This document shows positions 37,832-61,974 of a stretch of 64,000 bases of DNA, piece after piece. Location: NCBI GenBank assembly GCA_964017065.1, contig OZ024790.1, positions 5,197,294 to 5,261,293 on the forward strand. The letters are read 5' to 3'. A program made the translations under genes and the position numbers. Below the pieces are notes generated by a model. The model was not told the DNA's origin, did no database searches, and saw nothing but the letters and a program-made list of their open reading frames with translations. Each line of letters opens with the position of its first letter. Position 1 is the first letter of the stretch. The DNA is from Haliclona indistincta. Its lineage: Eukaryota > Porifera > Demospongiae > Haplosclerida > Chalinidae.

Positions 37832-39775
37832 CTACACAGTCACTCCAAAAACACCAAGAATATATTCTTTGTGTACAGAGTCAAGAGTGTTCCTTAGTTC
37901 ATAGGAAATTTGGAGGGTCGAAGGTACAAATTTGGCACACACTGCTCTGATGCATTCCACTCTTGCATGGTAATGTGATGGCTGCTCTTTTTTGGGCAAT
38001 CTCAGCGTGCCGCTTTGATCAAAGAATGAGCGCCGTTCAAGGCGTGCCACACATAAGTTAGATGGAGGGGCAGGTATAGTTCCGTTAGCATTCCTTAAAG
38101 ATTTGCGGCACCCCTGACATATACGAATGTTGCCTTCTATCAATCTCAGATAAAAAGGGTTGGTTTGAGTTTGGTTTTGATGAACAGAAGCACCAAGGGC
38201 AACAATAGATTCCATAATATTAGCAGGAATAGAGAGAGAAGATGCACCCATGGCACTGGGCGGAGAGTTATAGTTTCCTATTGAGATAGTAGCACCAGTA
38301 CGTTTAGTATTAACTGGAGGGTTAAAGTTGCCAATAGAAAGAGTTGTAGGCGCGGTTGGAAAGATTGTAGTAGAAGGATCAGTGTTCACAGCACATGACG
38401 GAGGGTTAAAGTTGCCAATAGAAAGAGTTGGAAAGATTGTAGTAGAAGGATCAGTGTTCACAGCACATGACGGCGGGTTAAAGTTGCCAATAGAAAGAGT
38501 TGGAAAGATTGTAGTAGAAGGATCAGTGTTCACAGCACATGACGGCGGGTTAAAGTTGCCAATAGAAAGAGTTGTAGGAGCCGCTGTTGGAAAGAATTCA
38601 GTAGAAGAATTAGTGCCCGTGACACCAGTCGGAAGGTTAGAATAGGACGTGTTCATAGGAGTAGAGTAGCTAGCCACTGCTGGGCGTGGTACAACAACAT
38701 CAGGTGCTCCAGCTGATTTTCTACATCGCTTGCGCTTTGATACTCCACCTTTTCTCCCACGCCCAGAAGGAAGACCTACTTGTGCTAGCTTTGTTATATT
38801 TGGCTCTTGATCACTACCATTATACCAACGCAAGAAAAGATCCAATTCTTTTTTCACCTCTGCTACCACCAAAGTGTGAGAACAAATGTGCGATGAAGAC
38901 CACTGAATACAGTTTTTGTCACATGCGTATTGGCCCGATGGCATAGCTTGAACGAAGTGAGGTGTTGTGCCACTGCGAGAAGCAACCATTTTGGATTTGA
39001 TATTGCCCCCTGGAGCAGGCAACACAAGGTTGCTGGCATTCAGATACTCTTCTGCCTTCTTCCACATATTAGAAAGTGTAACAAATGGCAAAGAAATACC
39101 GCTTTCTTCTGCAGTGATGCTGAGGTGCTCGTTGCAGCTCGTGCCAGGAATAGGATCTGTAGATGCCAATGATTCCAACACGACAGTATGACACTTTACT
39201 TTAGCCGAGTCGAATCGTGCCAGTGCATTCTTACGTTGCTCACTATTCATGTTGATCCACTTTTGCGTAGTGACTGAAAGGTAAGCATAGTCTTGCGTCA
39301 AGCGATATTGACCACGGCCGGATACAGCACGAATGATGTCATCACGCTGAGCAGTCACGAACGTCTTCATGGCTTCGTTAAATTCCGGCCATTCTGTTTC
39401 CTTGAAATTCATTTTTTTCTTCAGTGAAGCATTGAGACTTTCACTAGAATTAGTCGTGAAAATAGTAGGAGGAGAACCCAACCCGACAGCTGTTCTGATA
39501 TCTTTTAGCATGGTGTGACGAATAGTCCTGGCAAAATGCTGGACGAAATATTCAAAAAAAGAAGGCTGGTCTGGGCGTTGATATAAACTCTCACGAGCAT
39601 TCCAACTATCTTGGCAATTTTGAAGACGAGAATCAAACTCAGAAGCGCAATTGGAATCAACAAGACCTTCTTCATAAGTATCGCCAACACGTCTACCAAA
39701 AATATCAGAAACAAATTCTTGAGCTACCGACAACGGGATGCCAGAATCCCTAAGCTTTGTAGTGATATTCTGTTT
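37832..39775 (-). mobile_element. MULE-like transposase, C-terminal part with SWIM zinc finger
   Basis: An open frame of about 647 codons ends at 37832. It holds TNSSESLNASLKKKMNF, a helical block, and a SWIM-type zinc finger (QYACDKNCIQ then HICSHTLVVAEVKKE, about residues 280-315). A basic stretch (GRGRKGGVSKRKRCRKS), a repetitive Pro/Ser/Thr tail and a Cys-containing C-terminal domain (RICQGCRKSLRNANG) follow. SESLN plus a downstream SWIM finger is typical of Mutator-like transposases and their domesticated relatives; that assignment is from known family layout. The N-terminal catalytic DDE region is not here. Its upstream side is cut by a LINE at 39776-40640, and beyond the LINE the same frame appears to continue for only some 20 codons before a stop. 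Confidence 0.65.
38325..38575. repeat. 72-bp tandem repeat coding NFNPPSCAVNTDPSTTIFPT
   Basis: Three near-identical 72-bp units lie within the MULE-like frame. A partly similar unit sits on either side. The length is a multiple of three, so the frame is kept. Confidence 0.92.
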
Positions 39776-39796
39776 CACAGAATATCACTACAAAGC
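39754..39796. repeat. Perfect 20-bp inverted repeat at the LINE 5' junction
   Basis: GCTTTGTAGTGATATTCTGT and its exact reverse complement flank TTC. The left arm belongs to the interrupted transposase frame; the right arm is the first 20 bases of the insertion. Confidence 0.93.
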
Positions 39797-40640
39797 GTTG
39801 GGAGCAGTGCACCTGATATCTATTTAAGCCTAAAACACTAGCAGAAGCGAGTATTTTCAGGAAAACGGCGATTTTTGGTCCATAACAGACTCCATTCCAT
39901 CATTGGGCCCCTCACATATTGTTCGCAATCTCCAAAGCTAAGCGTCTCATTGGCTTCCTCTTCAGAGTTTTCAAGGAGGCTGATAAGCCCTTTCTATCTA
40001 AACTGTACAAGGCTATTGTTTTGCCTCACCTTGAATACTGTTCGTGTGTTTGGGATCCTCCTTTCACTAAGTATATCACTGCCTTGGAGCGTGTCCAGTC
40101 ATTTGCTGCTCGTGTGGTCACCAACACCTGGGCTCTTGAGTCTGCTCCTCTGGTCGAATCGCTTCAGTGGTCCTCGCTCAGCCAACGCCGCTATTTCCAA
40201 AAACTCTGTTTATGTCGTAGAATTCTTTGTGGTTTTTCCATCATTCCCCCGTCTTTTTTTCCCCTATCTACCCGCCCTCTCTCCTCGCACAAGAACTCCT
40301 TTCCTCTTTACCACTCTTTCGTGAGGACGCATCATCACAAATCCTCCTTTAAACACTCCGTGGTGTCCATTTGGAACAAAGTGCCCAATGACCTTATTAA
40401 TCCTCTTATCTCTACGAGCTCTTTCAAGCGCTCACTCTGGCAATACATCACTAAAACTGCTTGAACCTTGCTTTTATTTTTTTATTTTCTTGCTTTGTAG
40501 GTTTTTTCTTGTGTATTTGTTTTGTTTTGCTGTTGTTTATTTATTAGGCTGGCCTTTATAATAGCTTTGCTAGTTGGTCTTTGCCTGTATGCTCTTCTCT
40601 TAGCATCAAACATTTAAAAAAAAAAAAAAAAAAAAAAAAA
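39776..40640 (+). mobile_element. 5'-truncated non-LTR retrotransposon (LINE) with poly(A) tail
   Basis: A frame at about 39922-40464 reads as the end of a LINE reverse transcriptase: RLIGFLFRVFKEADKPFLSK, LYKAIVLPHLEYCSCVWDP, LERVQSFAARVV, and SFKHSVVSIWNKVP. This LYK-LVRPHLEY-VW block is typical of CR1/L2/Jockey-type RT C-termini. The element ends in a 25-base A run (40616-40640). ATTCTGTTT occurs at 39767-39775 and again at 40641-40649, a 9-bp target-site duplication. Most of the element, including the catalytic RT core, is missing, as in normal 5' truncation. Confidence 0.88.
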
Positions 40641-40980
40641 ATTCTGTTTGAACTCCGTTACTAGGTTACGCCTACTCGCGCACGCCCGTGTATGTAATTA
40701 TTCTAATACAAGCGCACCTTAGTACCGGAACGCGAGTGCTGCTGCTGTTCACAGCAGACAACGAGCAAATCTTCACTGTTACACTGGATTTGTCTGTTCA
40801 GGCTTGTAAGAATACTAGCTTAAGCTTAGCTAATGTTGCATGTACGTGTTGCATGTAGTGCAGAGTCGATCGAGTACTGAGTCAATCAGCATAAGCTAAG
40901 CGCTAGCTGAAATAGTTCTCTTTTATATACACTGTAAAAGCATAAGTGCCAACTAAGTCATTAATAAAAAAAGAAAAGAA
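40641..40980. other. Stretch between LINE and foldback element
   Basis: The first about 65 bp seem to continue the MULE-like frame on the minus strand. Beyond that I see no gene or repeat. Confidence 0.45.
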
Positions 40981-41270
40981 ACAAGTAATAAAAACATTTT
41001 AACCAAAATGCAAGAGATTTAGGGTTGGTACATTTATCGAAAAAGTATGGAAACAAGATTTTTGAAATCAAAGGATTGTAACAATAGCAGTGTAATGCTA
41101 CCTCCCTAAATTAACTGCTTTCGATAGTTGTGGTTAATTTAAAAGGGAGGTAGCATTACACTGCTATTGTTACAATCCTTTGATTTCAAAAATCTTGTTT
41201 CCATACTTTTTCGATAAATGTACCAACCCTAAATCTCTTGCATTTTGGTTAAAATGTTTTTATTACTTGT
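40981..41270. mobile_element. Foldback element with nearly perfect arms of about 135 bp
   Basis: The segment starts ACAAGTAATAAAAACATTTT and ends AAAATGTTTTTATTACTTGT. The arms are identical by eye almost throughout, apart from a two-base asymmetry near the centre, and are separated by about 17 bases (TGCTTTCGATAGTTGTG). There is no coding potential. It is a MITE/foldback element, and the match of its arms suggests a recent insertion. Confidence 0.9.
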
Positions 41271-41518
41271 AGTTATAAAGTGAGATAGAATAGTTATAAA
41301 GTGTGATAGAATTATTATAAAGTGTGTCATTGTTATAAATCTTGTTATTTCTGTCGTGTGAGTGCATTGTGTAGTTCAGTCTTTAGTGAGTCTACGTGGT
41401 TATGACACAGCGTCAGTTGTTGCTGTGTGCTCTGTAGATTGCTCAGTACCAAGCTGTGTGCTCTGAGGTACGACTGCAACATTGTCTAGACAAGAAGACA
41501 AGAGATAGTGATGAAGTG

Positions 41519-53781
<12,263 letters not shown>

Positions 53782-54137
53782 GGAACACAAAGTTGATGGT
53801 CAGCGACTCGATGAGTATATTACCAGCGCAGCCATGCAGCTGTAGCCCACATTTGAAGGCGTGGTTATCGCCCTCCTGAGCTGAGCTTTCGCGCGCGCAC
53901 TCAGATAATTCGAATTTTTTCACTGTCTTGCTTTTCAAAAATCTATCCCACGAATCGACTAAAACAGCTTATTATTTTACTCTTGGTGTACAGTATCCGT
54001 TTCAGCCCCACTTGCATTTCAGCAAACTAAATCAAATAAAACAGTACTGACTAACCATTGGAGCCATGCAGTGACAGCGTGATAAAAAAGATGACAGTAG
54101 TCTCATCGAAATGAAAATATATACACATACAAAAAAG
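53782..54137. other. Short intergenic stretch between coiled-coil gene and CHAT gene
   Basis: It must hold the promoter of the coiled-coil gene and the 3' UTR of the CHAT gene, both on the minus strand. GTCTTGCTTTTCAAAAATCTAT occurs here and again near 59898 and 62767, so it is a small dispersed motif. Confidence 0.45.
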
Positions 54138-57100
54138 TCACACAGCAGATTTCGAGGGGAATAGAGGAGTATCAATGCCAATGCATAGAAAGGCAGCCCA
54201 GTCATACCAATGATCATAGCCATCTTCTTTCATCTTTCTCTTTGCACTTTGGAGAGCACTGGATGGACGTACACCAGGATTAGAAGCAAAATAGTAAAAG
54301 TGAGTAGCCATTTTACGAGCGACATCATCCGATACTGGCCACAAGGTAGCAAGGACAGTTTGAGCCCCAGCACTTCTGAAACTTTGAGCAAGACTACTCA
54401 GGGCTTCACCACGACCAAAGTAGCCATAAGTAGAACGGCAAGTTGAAAGGTATACCAGACGAGTACCCTGCAAAGCCATGCTGCATGTGGCAAGAGCAGT
54501 TAGCTCACCTGTTCCGGCTTCGCTTGCTATCTCTTGATACTGACCACTGTGGTATGTATTAGCTCCAGCCAAAAGTAAGCCCGACTTAGTGTCAGTCCAA
54601 AAGCTTCGATATTGGTACTGAAATTCAGGAAAAGAGAAACCATGAGTTGCAAAGTGCAGAATAAATGGATTCTGAACACCAAGTGCTTGATGCAAAGTAG
54701 CCTTGTCTTTCATATACACACGTGTATTCAGTGTCCCACTATGGGCAATAGACAATAAATACTCTGCTTCATCTACCTCAGTTTCTGATTGTGGAAGAAA
54801 TGGAACAGTGGTAGTGACAGGCTTTGAGAAAAAAGAAGCCAAAACAGAGCTTAGCTGGCTCCAAGGTTGATAAGAATCTGGATATTCTGGACACCGCAAA
54901 TCAAAGTTAGGGTTAGCAAAAAAGATGCAATCAGAACTACCCTGGTCGGACAATTTTAGACTAGGACAAATAGATGATACAATTGAATCTCGAAGCAATT
55001 CCTTTGCAGAAGATAAGTAGGTTAAAGCACACTTTTCTCCAAAGACCTTCCCATCTCCAAATGGAAGAATCTCAACTGGAAACTTGGTCAAAATCTGGTC
55101 AGGACAAAGGAACACTTGCTTTGCTGGAGGAGTTGACAAGAGTGCCTGGACATCGGATGGAATCATTACTTGAAGCAGATTACTGGCTACCTCATCAGCT
55201 TTCGTCTGCAAGTGCTCCCAAGGTTTGCCAGCACGCTTTGCTGCAACAGCTTTCATGGCCAAGTCATGCATCTTCACACCGATCTCCTGGATTTGGCCAA
55301 ATTCAATTACTTTGACTAGTGGAGGTCCTACAGCTGTGATCACAATCAATGCCCCACTCATGGCAAGAAACTTTGGAGGAATAGGCACAGGATAACATTT
55401 CGTATCATAGAAGGGAGCCATGCAATACTCCATGACTATCTGATCAGGATGTAGCAGGCTTTGGATTTTCTGACATGACACAGCTGAAAGAGCAGTAACA
55501 ATCTTTCGACCCCACTTCTGCAGCAGCTTCCCAACCTCCTCCTGATGTTGCTCTCCTATATCTTTCAGTGAATCTGATTGGCTAGACTTTTCTTTACCAA
55601 CAACTTTGACTTTTTCTAACTTTTGAAAAGTGTCAAGCAGCCTACTGCCCATGCCTAGCCTAACAAACAAAGCATGCGACTCAGAAGATATGCACTTCCA
55701 CCTTAAAAATGTGTCTGCAAGAAGTAAGTCATCAGAACCAGCAAAAAAGAGAGCGTTGGCTTGCATCATTGTCTGTGGGTGGAATACAGCTTCACCATCC
55801 AAAGACAACATTTGGGTTTCAAACAGCTTTGTTATGACTTTGAAATAGAGTGATTCACTAAGTTTAAGAGTTTCTCTGGCCTTCTCAGTTTCACCAAGAT
55901 GTAACAGCCCACCTGTAAAGCGACATAAACATAATATGAAGCCATGTTGTACATTTTGGAGACAACTGATTTGTTATCTAAAATTTCCTGTCATCACAGC
56001 AGTGACAGTCAAAACAGTGCTTAACCCTTTAATGACAATGCCAATACTACTCACTTGAATTAGCATCACAATAGAAGATTTAATAATTATAGGTCAAAGT
56101 AGAAGCATGGATACTGGATTACAAGAATCGGAAACTAAAATTCAGCCCAATACAAAATTTATTATGTCATACCACCATGCATGTTCCGCCATGGTTTCAC
56201 TACATGGCGACCATTGCACCCTAGACTGTTTGCTGTTCTCTAGTGACACACGTTCATCATGTCTGCTGACAAGGAGGTCCTGAGCTTTCTCGCATATGCT
56301 TAACTGGTTTGTGTGTCATTGCACTTGCTGGATGAAGGACAACACCTCTGTGGTGAAATGGCAAAATTCCCCAAATTTTTGTTTTCAAGCACAAATTAAT
56401 TCTTTGAGTATATATCCATCATCTTGGTTCCTAACCCAATTCAGAGTAAAGCAAACATACTAACGCATTGCTTGAATGGTATTTATGCTACCAAGCAGCT
56501 ATCGTATTAAATGTCTTAGCTGTGCAACTGTTTGCGAAGATACTTAGTCATTCTCCTGGGAAAGTACAGATTGACTAATAGACTCATTCCCAGGCCATTA
56601 AATAAAGGGCTGGTGAAGATTTAACTCTGGCATTCCATCAAAGTTCCAGGAACAGAAATGAAAGCATAATTTTCAACACTCATTATTTCTTAACTCGGCT
56701 GGATTGAATCAAAGAATAGAAGCAGCTATTGCTGCTTTTCATCTAACAAGAGCGTGTACCTAGCCCTGTGTTAGGAGCTCTCCAGAAGGAGACTAATTAA
56801 GTAGAGTCATTTTTTAGTTTTAATACTTGTTGCTAGTAAAACTGTCAGCTTTTTACATACAAGAGCAACGCACATCGAAGGAAAAGCGTTATTTTAGTGT
56901 ATATCTATGAAGCCTTCTCGGGCTATGCCTTACTGTGTCCAAGGCTATACATTTTGATGTCAGGACATGGCTTGCAAGTGCACTAAAAACACAGCACCGG
57001 AATTGCTCCGCCCCTAAGTCTGCCTATTTTTGTATCATAATAGTAACACGAATGAACCAGACTCAACCAGTGCGCATAACAAAAGTGCACATAAATGTTG

Positions 57101-59839
57101 ATTTGAGTAAAAATTGACGCATGAACATAAAACAAATTTTGTCTCCAGGCCTTCTTTCAAAGGGCTGGGAATGAGGCTATAAGATCAGCTAGACTAGTAG
57201 CACTGCTTGAAATGCATAAGTCTTGGTGTTTTTTATTCATAAAAGTTGCTTTAAGTATATTACCGTGACTCCACTATAATATGAGCACAGCAAAACGCGA
57301 TATCAAGAAATATAAGGACAAATAAGCACACGAAATGTGCAATTACACATTCAGTTTACTGATCTTTGAAATCCAGTATCTATGGTAGAAACTGGCCTGT
57401 CATTAACTAGACAATGCATGGTCTACAGACAGCTCATGCAGACATACCTGTGGCTAAAATCAAAGAGTCCATGTCCCTGAAGTTTAATGGTTTACTTGCC
57501 TCAATTAATTCTAATTCTTTTATTATGCCTCGGTGGGCGGAGCCACGAGGCATACTGTAATCGCGTTGTCTGTCATTCTGTCTGTCTGTCAGTCTGTCTG
57601 TTACACCATTTTTGCGGCGCACGCTGAACGGTGAGCTCTGAAACTTGCAATGCAGGTATAACTCGACATTATCTCGGTTGTGTATTAGCGAAAGTTCGAT
57701 GCAAAGCTTTGTTCTAGAGTTATGGCGCGGTTTGCTTAGTTTGTTTACCGTTGCTGGTGATCTGGACTTCTCCAAAGGCAAAGCTGTCCACACTTGACTG
57801 CCTAGAAGCTGATAGGTTAGAATTTTACTACAGGATAGCAGCGCAGGTCCAGAGAAATCGTGTAAGCAAGCTATGGAAGCTATCTCGCTCGTGGTATGCG
57901 TGTGCTGTAATGAACATTGTAGACACGCCCAGTTGAATTGTGGTCAGCACTGCATGATTGGCTTCTGATTGCATAACTAAAGCACTGCATTGTGACTGCT
58001 GTACAGAAATCCTGTATGCATGCATCTGCAGTTGCTGTGTTTGTGGAATGGTGGATAGTTGTGTTTGTGGATATAATGTCAATCAACCGAGGCATCAGCA
58101 CCTATGGTGCTATTTTTCTGTCTGTTGCAAGCATTGCTCGTCGCTCACAGAAAACTAAGCGCTGAAACAAGTAACACAAGCAGAACTCGATATTTACTCG
58201 GATCTGCATGATTAGAAATTTGGTTCTAAAGCTTCGTTCGCGAGTTATGGCGTGATTTGCTTACTTTGTTTACCGTTGCTGGCGATCTGGACTTCTCCAA
58301 AGGCAAAGCTGTCCACAGTTGACTGCCTAGAAGCTGATAGGTTAGAATTTTACTACAGGATAGCAGCGCAGGTCCAGAGAAATCGTGTAAGCAAGCTATG
58401 GAAGCTATCTCGCTCGTGGTATGCGTGTGCTGTAATGAACATTGTAGACACGCCCAGTTGAATTGCGGTCAGCACTGCATGATTGGCTTCAGTTCTGATT
58501 GCATAACTAAAGCACTGCATTGTGATTGCTGTACAGAAATCCTGCATGCATGCAGGTGCAGTTGCTGTGTTTGTAGAATGGTGGATAGTTGTGTTTGTGG
58601 ATATAATGTCAATCCACCGAGGCATCAGCACCTATGGTGCTATTTTTTCTTTTGCAACATGTGCTCTCAGAGTCTCAGAATCACTAGCAGACAGCCGCTT
58701 TAAATTCTCATGTGTAGCACCAGTAGGAGAGAGTAGAATAGAAGCATTTTCTAGAATTTCCATTGTAGAGTTTCTCACGGACAAGTAGTCATCAGCTGTG
58801 GATGGATACTGCTTCAATAGCCTATCTAAATTCTGTGACAGAATAGCAATTTCTTCTTTCTCCTCATTTTTTCTCTGCTTAGCTTGACCACTCTCCATGC
58901 AGAAAGAGTTGAGAAGTAACTGGAGAGCATGGATGTGAAACCGAACATATTGTTTTCCTGACAGAACTGATTTCTCAAAGAAAGGTAAACAAGACCTCAC
59001 AAGAAGCTGTATTACACTGCGAAAAGATATATTTTGACTAAGCATAGATACGCAAGTGAGTATAGATAAGATAGCCAGAGAAAAAATTGGACACACGACA
59101 GGATAAAGGGCATGATCTATTTCCAAGTTAAGGTATGTCGCAAATTCTTCAGTCTTGGATGCAAGACACTTTGTTGCAGTAACAGATGCTACTCGTGTTT
59201 GAGGGTCAACCTTCAAAGCTTCAGCAAGTGCCACAAGCCATGCCTTGGCACAAGTGCCAATGGAGTGCCCAAACAGCTTTAGTACAACCTGCAACTCCGT
59301 AATAACACCCTGTAATATCTCTTTCATTTTTGCAGGAGACAAACCATGCTGATTGGAATACTCTGACTGGATTTGGGACAGAATTCGAACACTTCCACGA
59401 GACACAGGTGACGATCCTTGAGGCACATCCTCTAACTGAGACATGGCATCTTTCATCAGCTCACTGGACGCTCCTATCCACTCATAGACACAATCTCTGC
59501 ATATTTTGTCGCTACCTCGTAGCTTGTACCCCTCCTCTGCAGCTTTCAAAGCTTCTTCGTATTTTCCAAGGCTATTCAGTGCCGTCGATTTCCTAAGATA
59601 CCCGCGAGCAAACGTTGGCGCAACAGACAAGCAGCGTGTTGCATCACTCAGAGCTTCCTCGTACTTTCCAACGGCTTGCTGTAACAAGCACTTCTGTTGC
59701 TGTATAATACATGATTGCCTGGTTGAACTGTCAGAGCCTTAGTATAAAAATCTGCGGCTTCGTTGTATCTCTCAGCCCTGAAGCGTTCGTTCCCTTTCAG
59801 TTTAAGCTCCTCTCCGCTCGCTTCTCCGTCAGACATCAT
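54138..59839 (-). pseudogene. TPR-CHAT protein gene: intact CHAT protease domain, disrupted TPR part
   Basis: The gene starts MMSDGEASGEELKLKGNERF at 59839 and has TPR motifs (AERYNEAADFYTKAL, VLYSNRSACYSK, GKYEEALSDATRCLSVAPTF, LGKYEEALKAAEEGYKLRG), then a long helical region down to 58650. An exon ending at 57448 (NFRDMDSLILAT) joins in frame to the exon 55912-54138. That exon encodes GGLLHLGETEKARETL and then a full CHAT domain. Numbered from the internal Met at 55811, it has HFATHG (His390, codon 54644-54642), YLSTCRS (Cys458, codon 54440-54438), and GRGEALSSLAQSFRSAGAQT then LWPVSDDVA. CHAT domains are caspase/separase-like Cys proteases, often with TPRs. Odd points: a one-base-type frameshift near 59690 in the second TPR, and a repeat element (57526-58648) that supplies a stop after HVAKEK. 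Either the gene is broken or splicing skips the element. Confidence 0.75.
57526..58648. mobile_element. Repeat element with GCCTCGGTGG termini and internal duplication
   Basis: It begins TGCCTCGGTGGGCGGAGCCA, and CCACCGAGGCA lies at 58614-58624 as inverted counterpart, followed by the palindromic AGCACCTATGGTGCT. Two copies of a segment of about 370 bp (57752-58120 and 58278-58648) are over 95% alike by eye, both ending GGCATCAGCACCTATGGTGC. No transposase is encoded. It lies between the TPR and CHAT parts of the gene. Confidence 0.78.
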
Positions 59840-59862
59840 AAGCTGAGAAGAATGGGCGTGTC

Positions 59863-61140
59863 ATTTGAACTTTGAACTAATTCAAATTATTTTCGCGTCT
59901 TGCTTTTCAAAAATCTATTATCGAGGAGTACTATAACATATCTGATCACTAAATAATCTATTTAAACTAGTAATCATTCACCAACTAACTAACTAACTAA
60001 CTAACTAACTATCTATTCCAGCAGCAGCATACACATGTAGAGTTCAGTAAAGATTTTTATCGGACTTTTCATCATTGTCCACTTGATTTTCACCACCGCA
60101 TTTCTTCTTGTTGCACTTTTCATTGCTGCGGTGCTGACTCGCACAAGCAGTAATCACCAAGCCAAAGAACTGCAAAATGCAAATGACAGAAAAACCCTGT
60201 AGAGAAAAATGATAACAAAATCAAGTCTACACTTCATAAAATCAACATGCAGCTGACAATAATCACAATAATTATTATCTTAACACACTTCATTTTGGCG
60301 CCCAATATTAGCTCCTGACCCCATGGTACATATCAACACTAGTGACTCACATGCTATGATACGCACCGGACACAAAGCACATGTATATCAAAATGCTCAC
60401 ACAAGTACAAAATAGCACTTTATGCTGGGTCATTTTGCATAATACAAAATTAATTTGAACAGCATTTCGACACAGGCTACATAAACCTCAAGAAATGTAA
60501 TATACAGTGAAACTGCCGGTATTGTCACTCACAAAAGCAACCCACACTCCAGTGTGAGCTGTAGAGATGGCTGGGTCATGATCAGGGTCCAGTTGAACAT
60601 AAGCCCCCAGCAACGAACCAATATAATACGCTCCAGTGATGACACCAATATGAGCAAACATACTGATGGCATCTATAGCCATAAGCTACAAGGAAATAGA
60701 TAACACTAATCACTGAGGAATAATAATACTGATCGAGGGTCTAAGATGGTGTAGCTACTGTAAACATAGAAAATTTTGCAATTTTTGCGTTTTTCGATGG
60801 TGCTCTTAAAGCCCGAAAATTTCTTGTAATCCCCATACATTTTATTTCAGAGTAACAAAATTTTACACATGAAATTTCAAAATTTGAACATCTTAACAAA
60901 AACACGAAAATTTTACATGACGAAAGTTTTTCACGTTTATGGTACATGCACTATCATGCATCTGAATGGCTGCAGCCTTTTTTTAAAAGAAAGGTGGAAT
61001 CACAACAGTTACTCCATGCTTATAGCATGTGTATGGTGTTGACGCTCAAATAGAAAATCTGGCTCAGTTGTCCTTTACAAAATCACTGGTGAAGATACTC
61101 AGTGACTTTAAAACGCTGTTATGCACAAGATGTCCCATTA
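59863..61140. repeat. Tandem duplication, copy 1 (3' half of four-TM gene)
   Basis: The sequence from GAACTTTGAACTAATTCAAA onward recurs from 62731 to the right edge with about 90-95% identity by eye. Both copies carry exons 3 and 4 of the membrane-protein gene and their introns. Confidence 0.9.
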
Positions 61141-61974
61141 TTTTAACCATTTATTAACTCACTATCCTGCTGATATAGCACCATTTGTTCCTGATGTATC
61201 TAATGTTGAGGAACATTAGTATCATCCATACAATAGAGTGGATTAGACCAATAGCTGTTAAGCCAACAAAAATTCCACCAAACACGTTGACGGAACGTTG
61301 CAGAAAGGTACCACCGAGAATGGTTATGTCAATGGATATGTTGTCCACAGCAGAAGTTTCAGCTGGAAGAACAGTAGAGCTGTTGGCAGCCAGAGCTATC
61401 ACAAGGCTGATGAAGGTACCAAGTGAACACACCTGAGAGACAACAAGAGAGACAACAAAGTGTAAACATGTACAATAGCTCTATGGCTCAGCACATGTAT
61501 ATAGTTGGAAATATCAACAGAATCAGAGCAGGACATTATAATTTCATGCTAACAAAACTATAGATGTTTAGGAGCACATGAGCCTCGGCAATTTGATCAC
61601 AAAATCTAAATGACGGTAAGTTACTGACAGATTCAAATTGCTGGCAGTTTCACCAAAATACCTTCCAGTACATGTGCATATTCGACTAACAAATTAAATT
61701 CCTAACATTCCTGTTCTATAGTCGTTTGTTATTGCTATGTACAACTTTCAGATCAGAATTGGATCACACAATAAAATCTAATAGTCTGCCAAAATGTTTT
61801 AGATGATAATGAGGCTCAACCAAAATTAATAAAGAACTACACAACTTATTGCCAAGTGTATACACAGTCACTAAATCACTAACAAGCGCTTACTATAGCA
61901 AAACCACGAGTGATGAAACCTCCTCCACTCTTACAGGCAGCTCGCAGTCCAGGATCACACCATTTCTCTGACAT
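60044..61974 (-). CDS. Four-transmembrane protein, 218 aa, copy 1
   Basis: Four exons join in frame: 61974-61894, 61432-61163, 60685-60533 and 60196-60044 (657 nt). The start MSEKWCDPGLRAACKSGGGF is the only good ATG before the first donor. Hydrophobic segments are GFAIVCSLGTFISLVIALAA, FGGIFVGLTAIGLIHSIVWM running on into ILMFLNI, MFAHIGVITGAYYIGSLLGA, and FSVICILQFFGLVITACA. This gives four membrane helices with a larger first loop carrying a potential N-glycosylation site (NSS). The C-terminal tail is Lys/Cys-rich and polar (NEKCNKKKCGGENQVDNDEK). No CCG motif of tetraspanins is seen, and the family is not recognised. The gene is followed upstream by a second, tandem copy. Confidence 0.8.

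Noticed and set aside
38328..38645. Plus-strand repetitive protein (VGKIVVEGSVFTAHDGG repeats)
   Set aside because: It is the opposite-strand shadow of the 72-bp coding repeat in the MULE-like frame.
39875..40464. Independent host gene
   Set aside because: The protein is the C-terminal end of a LINE reverse transcriptase, with an A tail and target-site duplication around it.
57751..58788. Several small Cys-rich frames repeated twice
   Set aside because: They lie in the duplicated inside of the repeat element and lack start context, splice signals or known domains.
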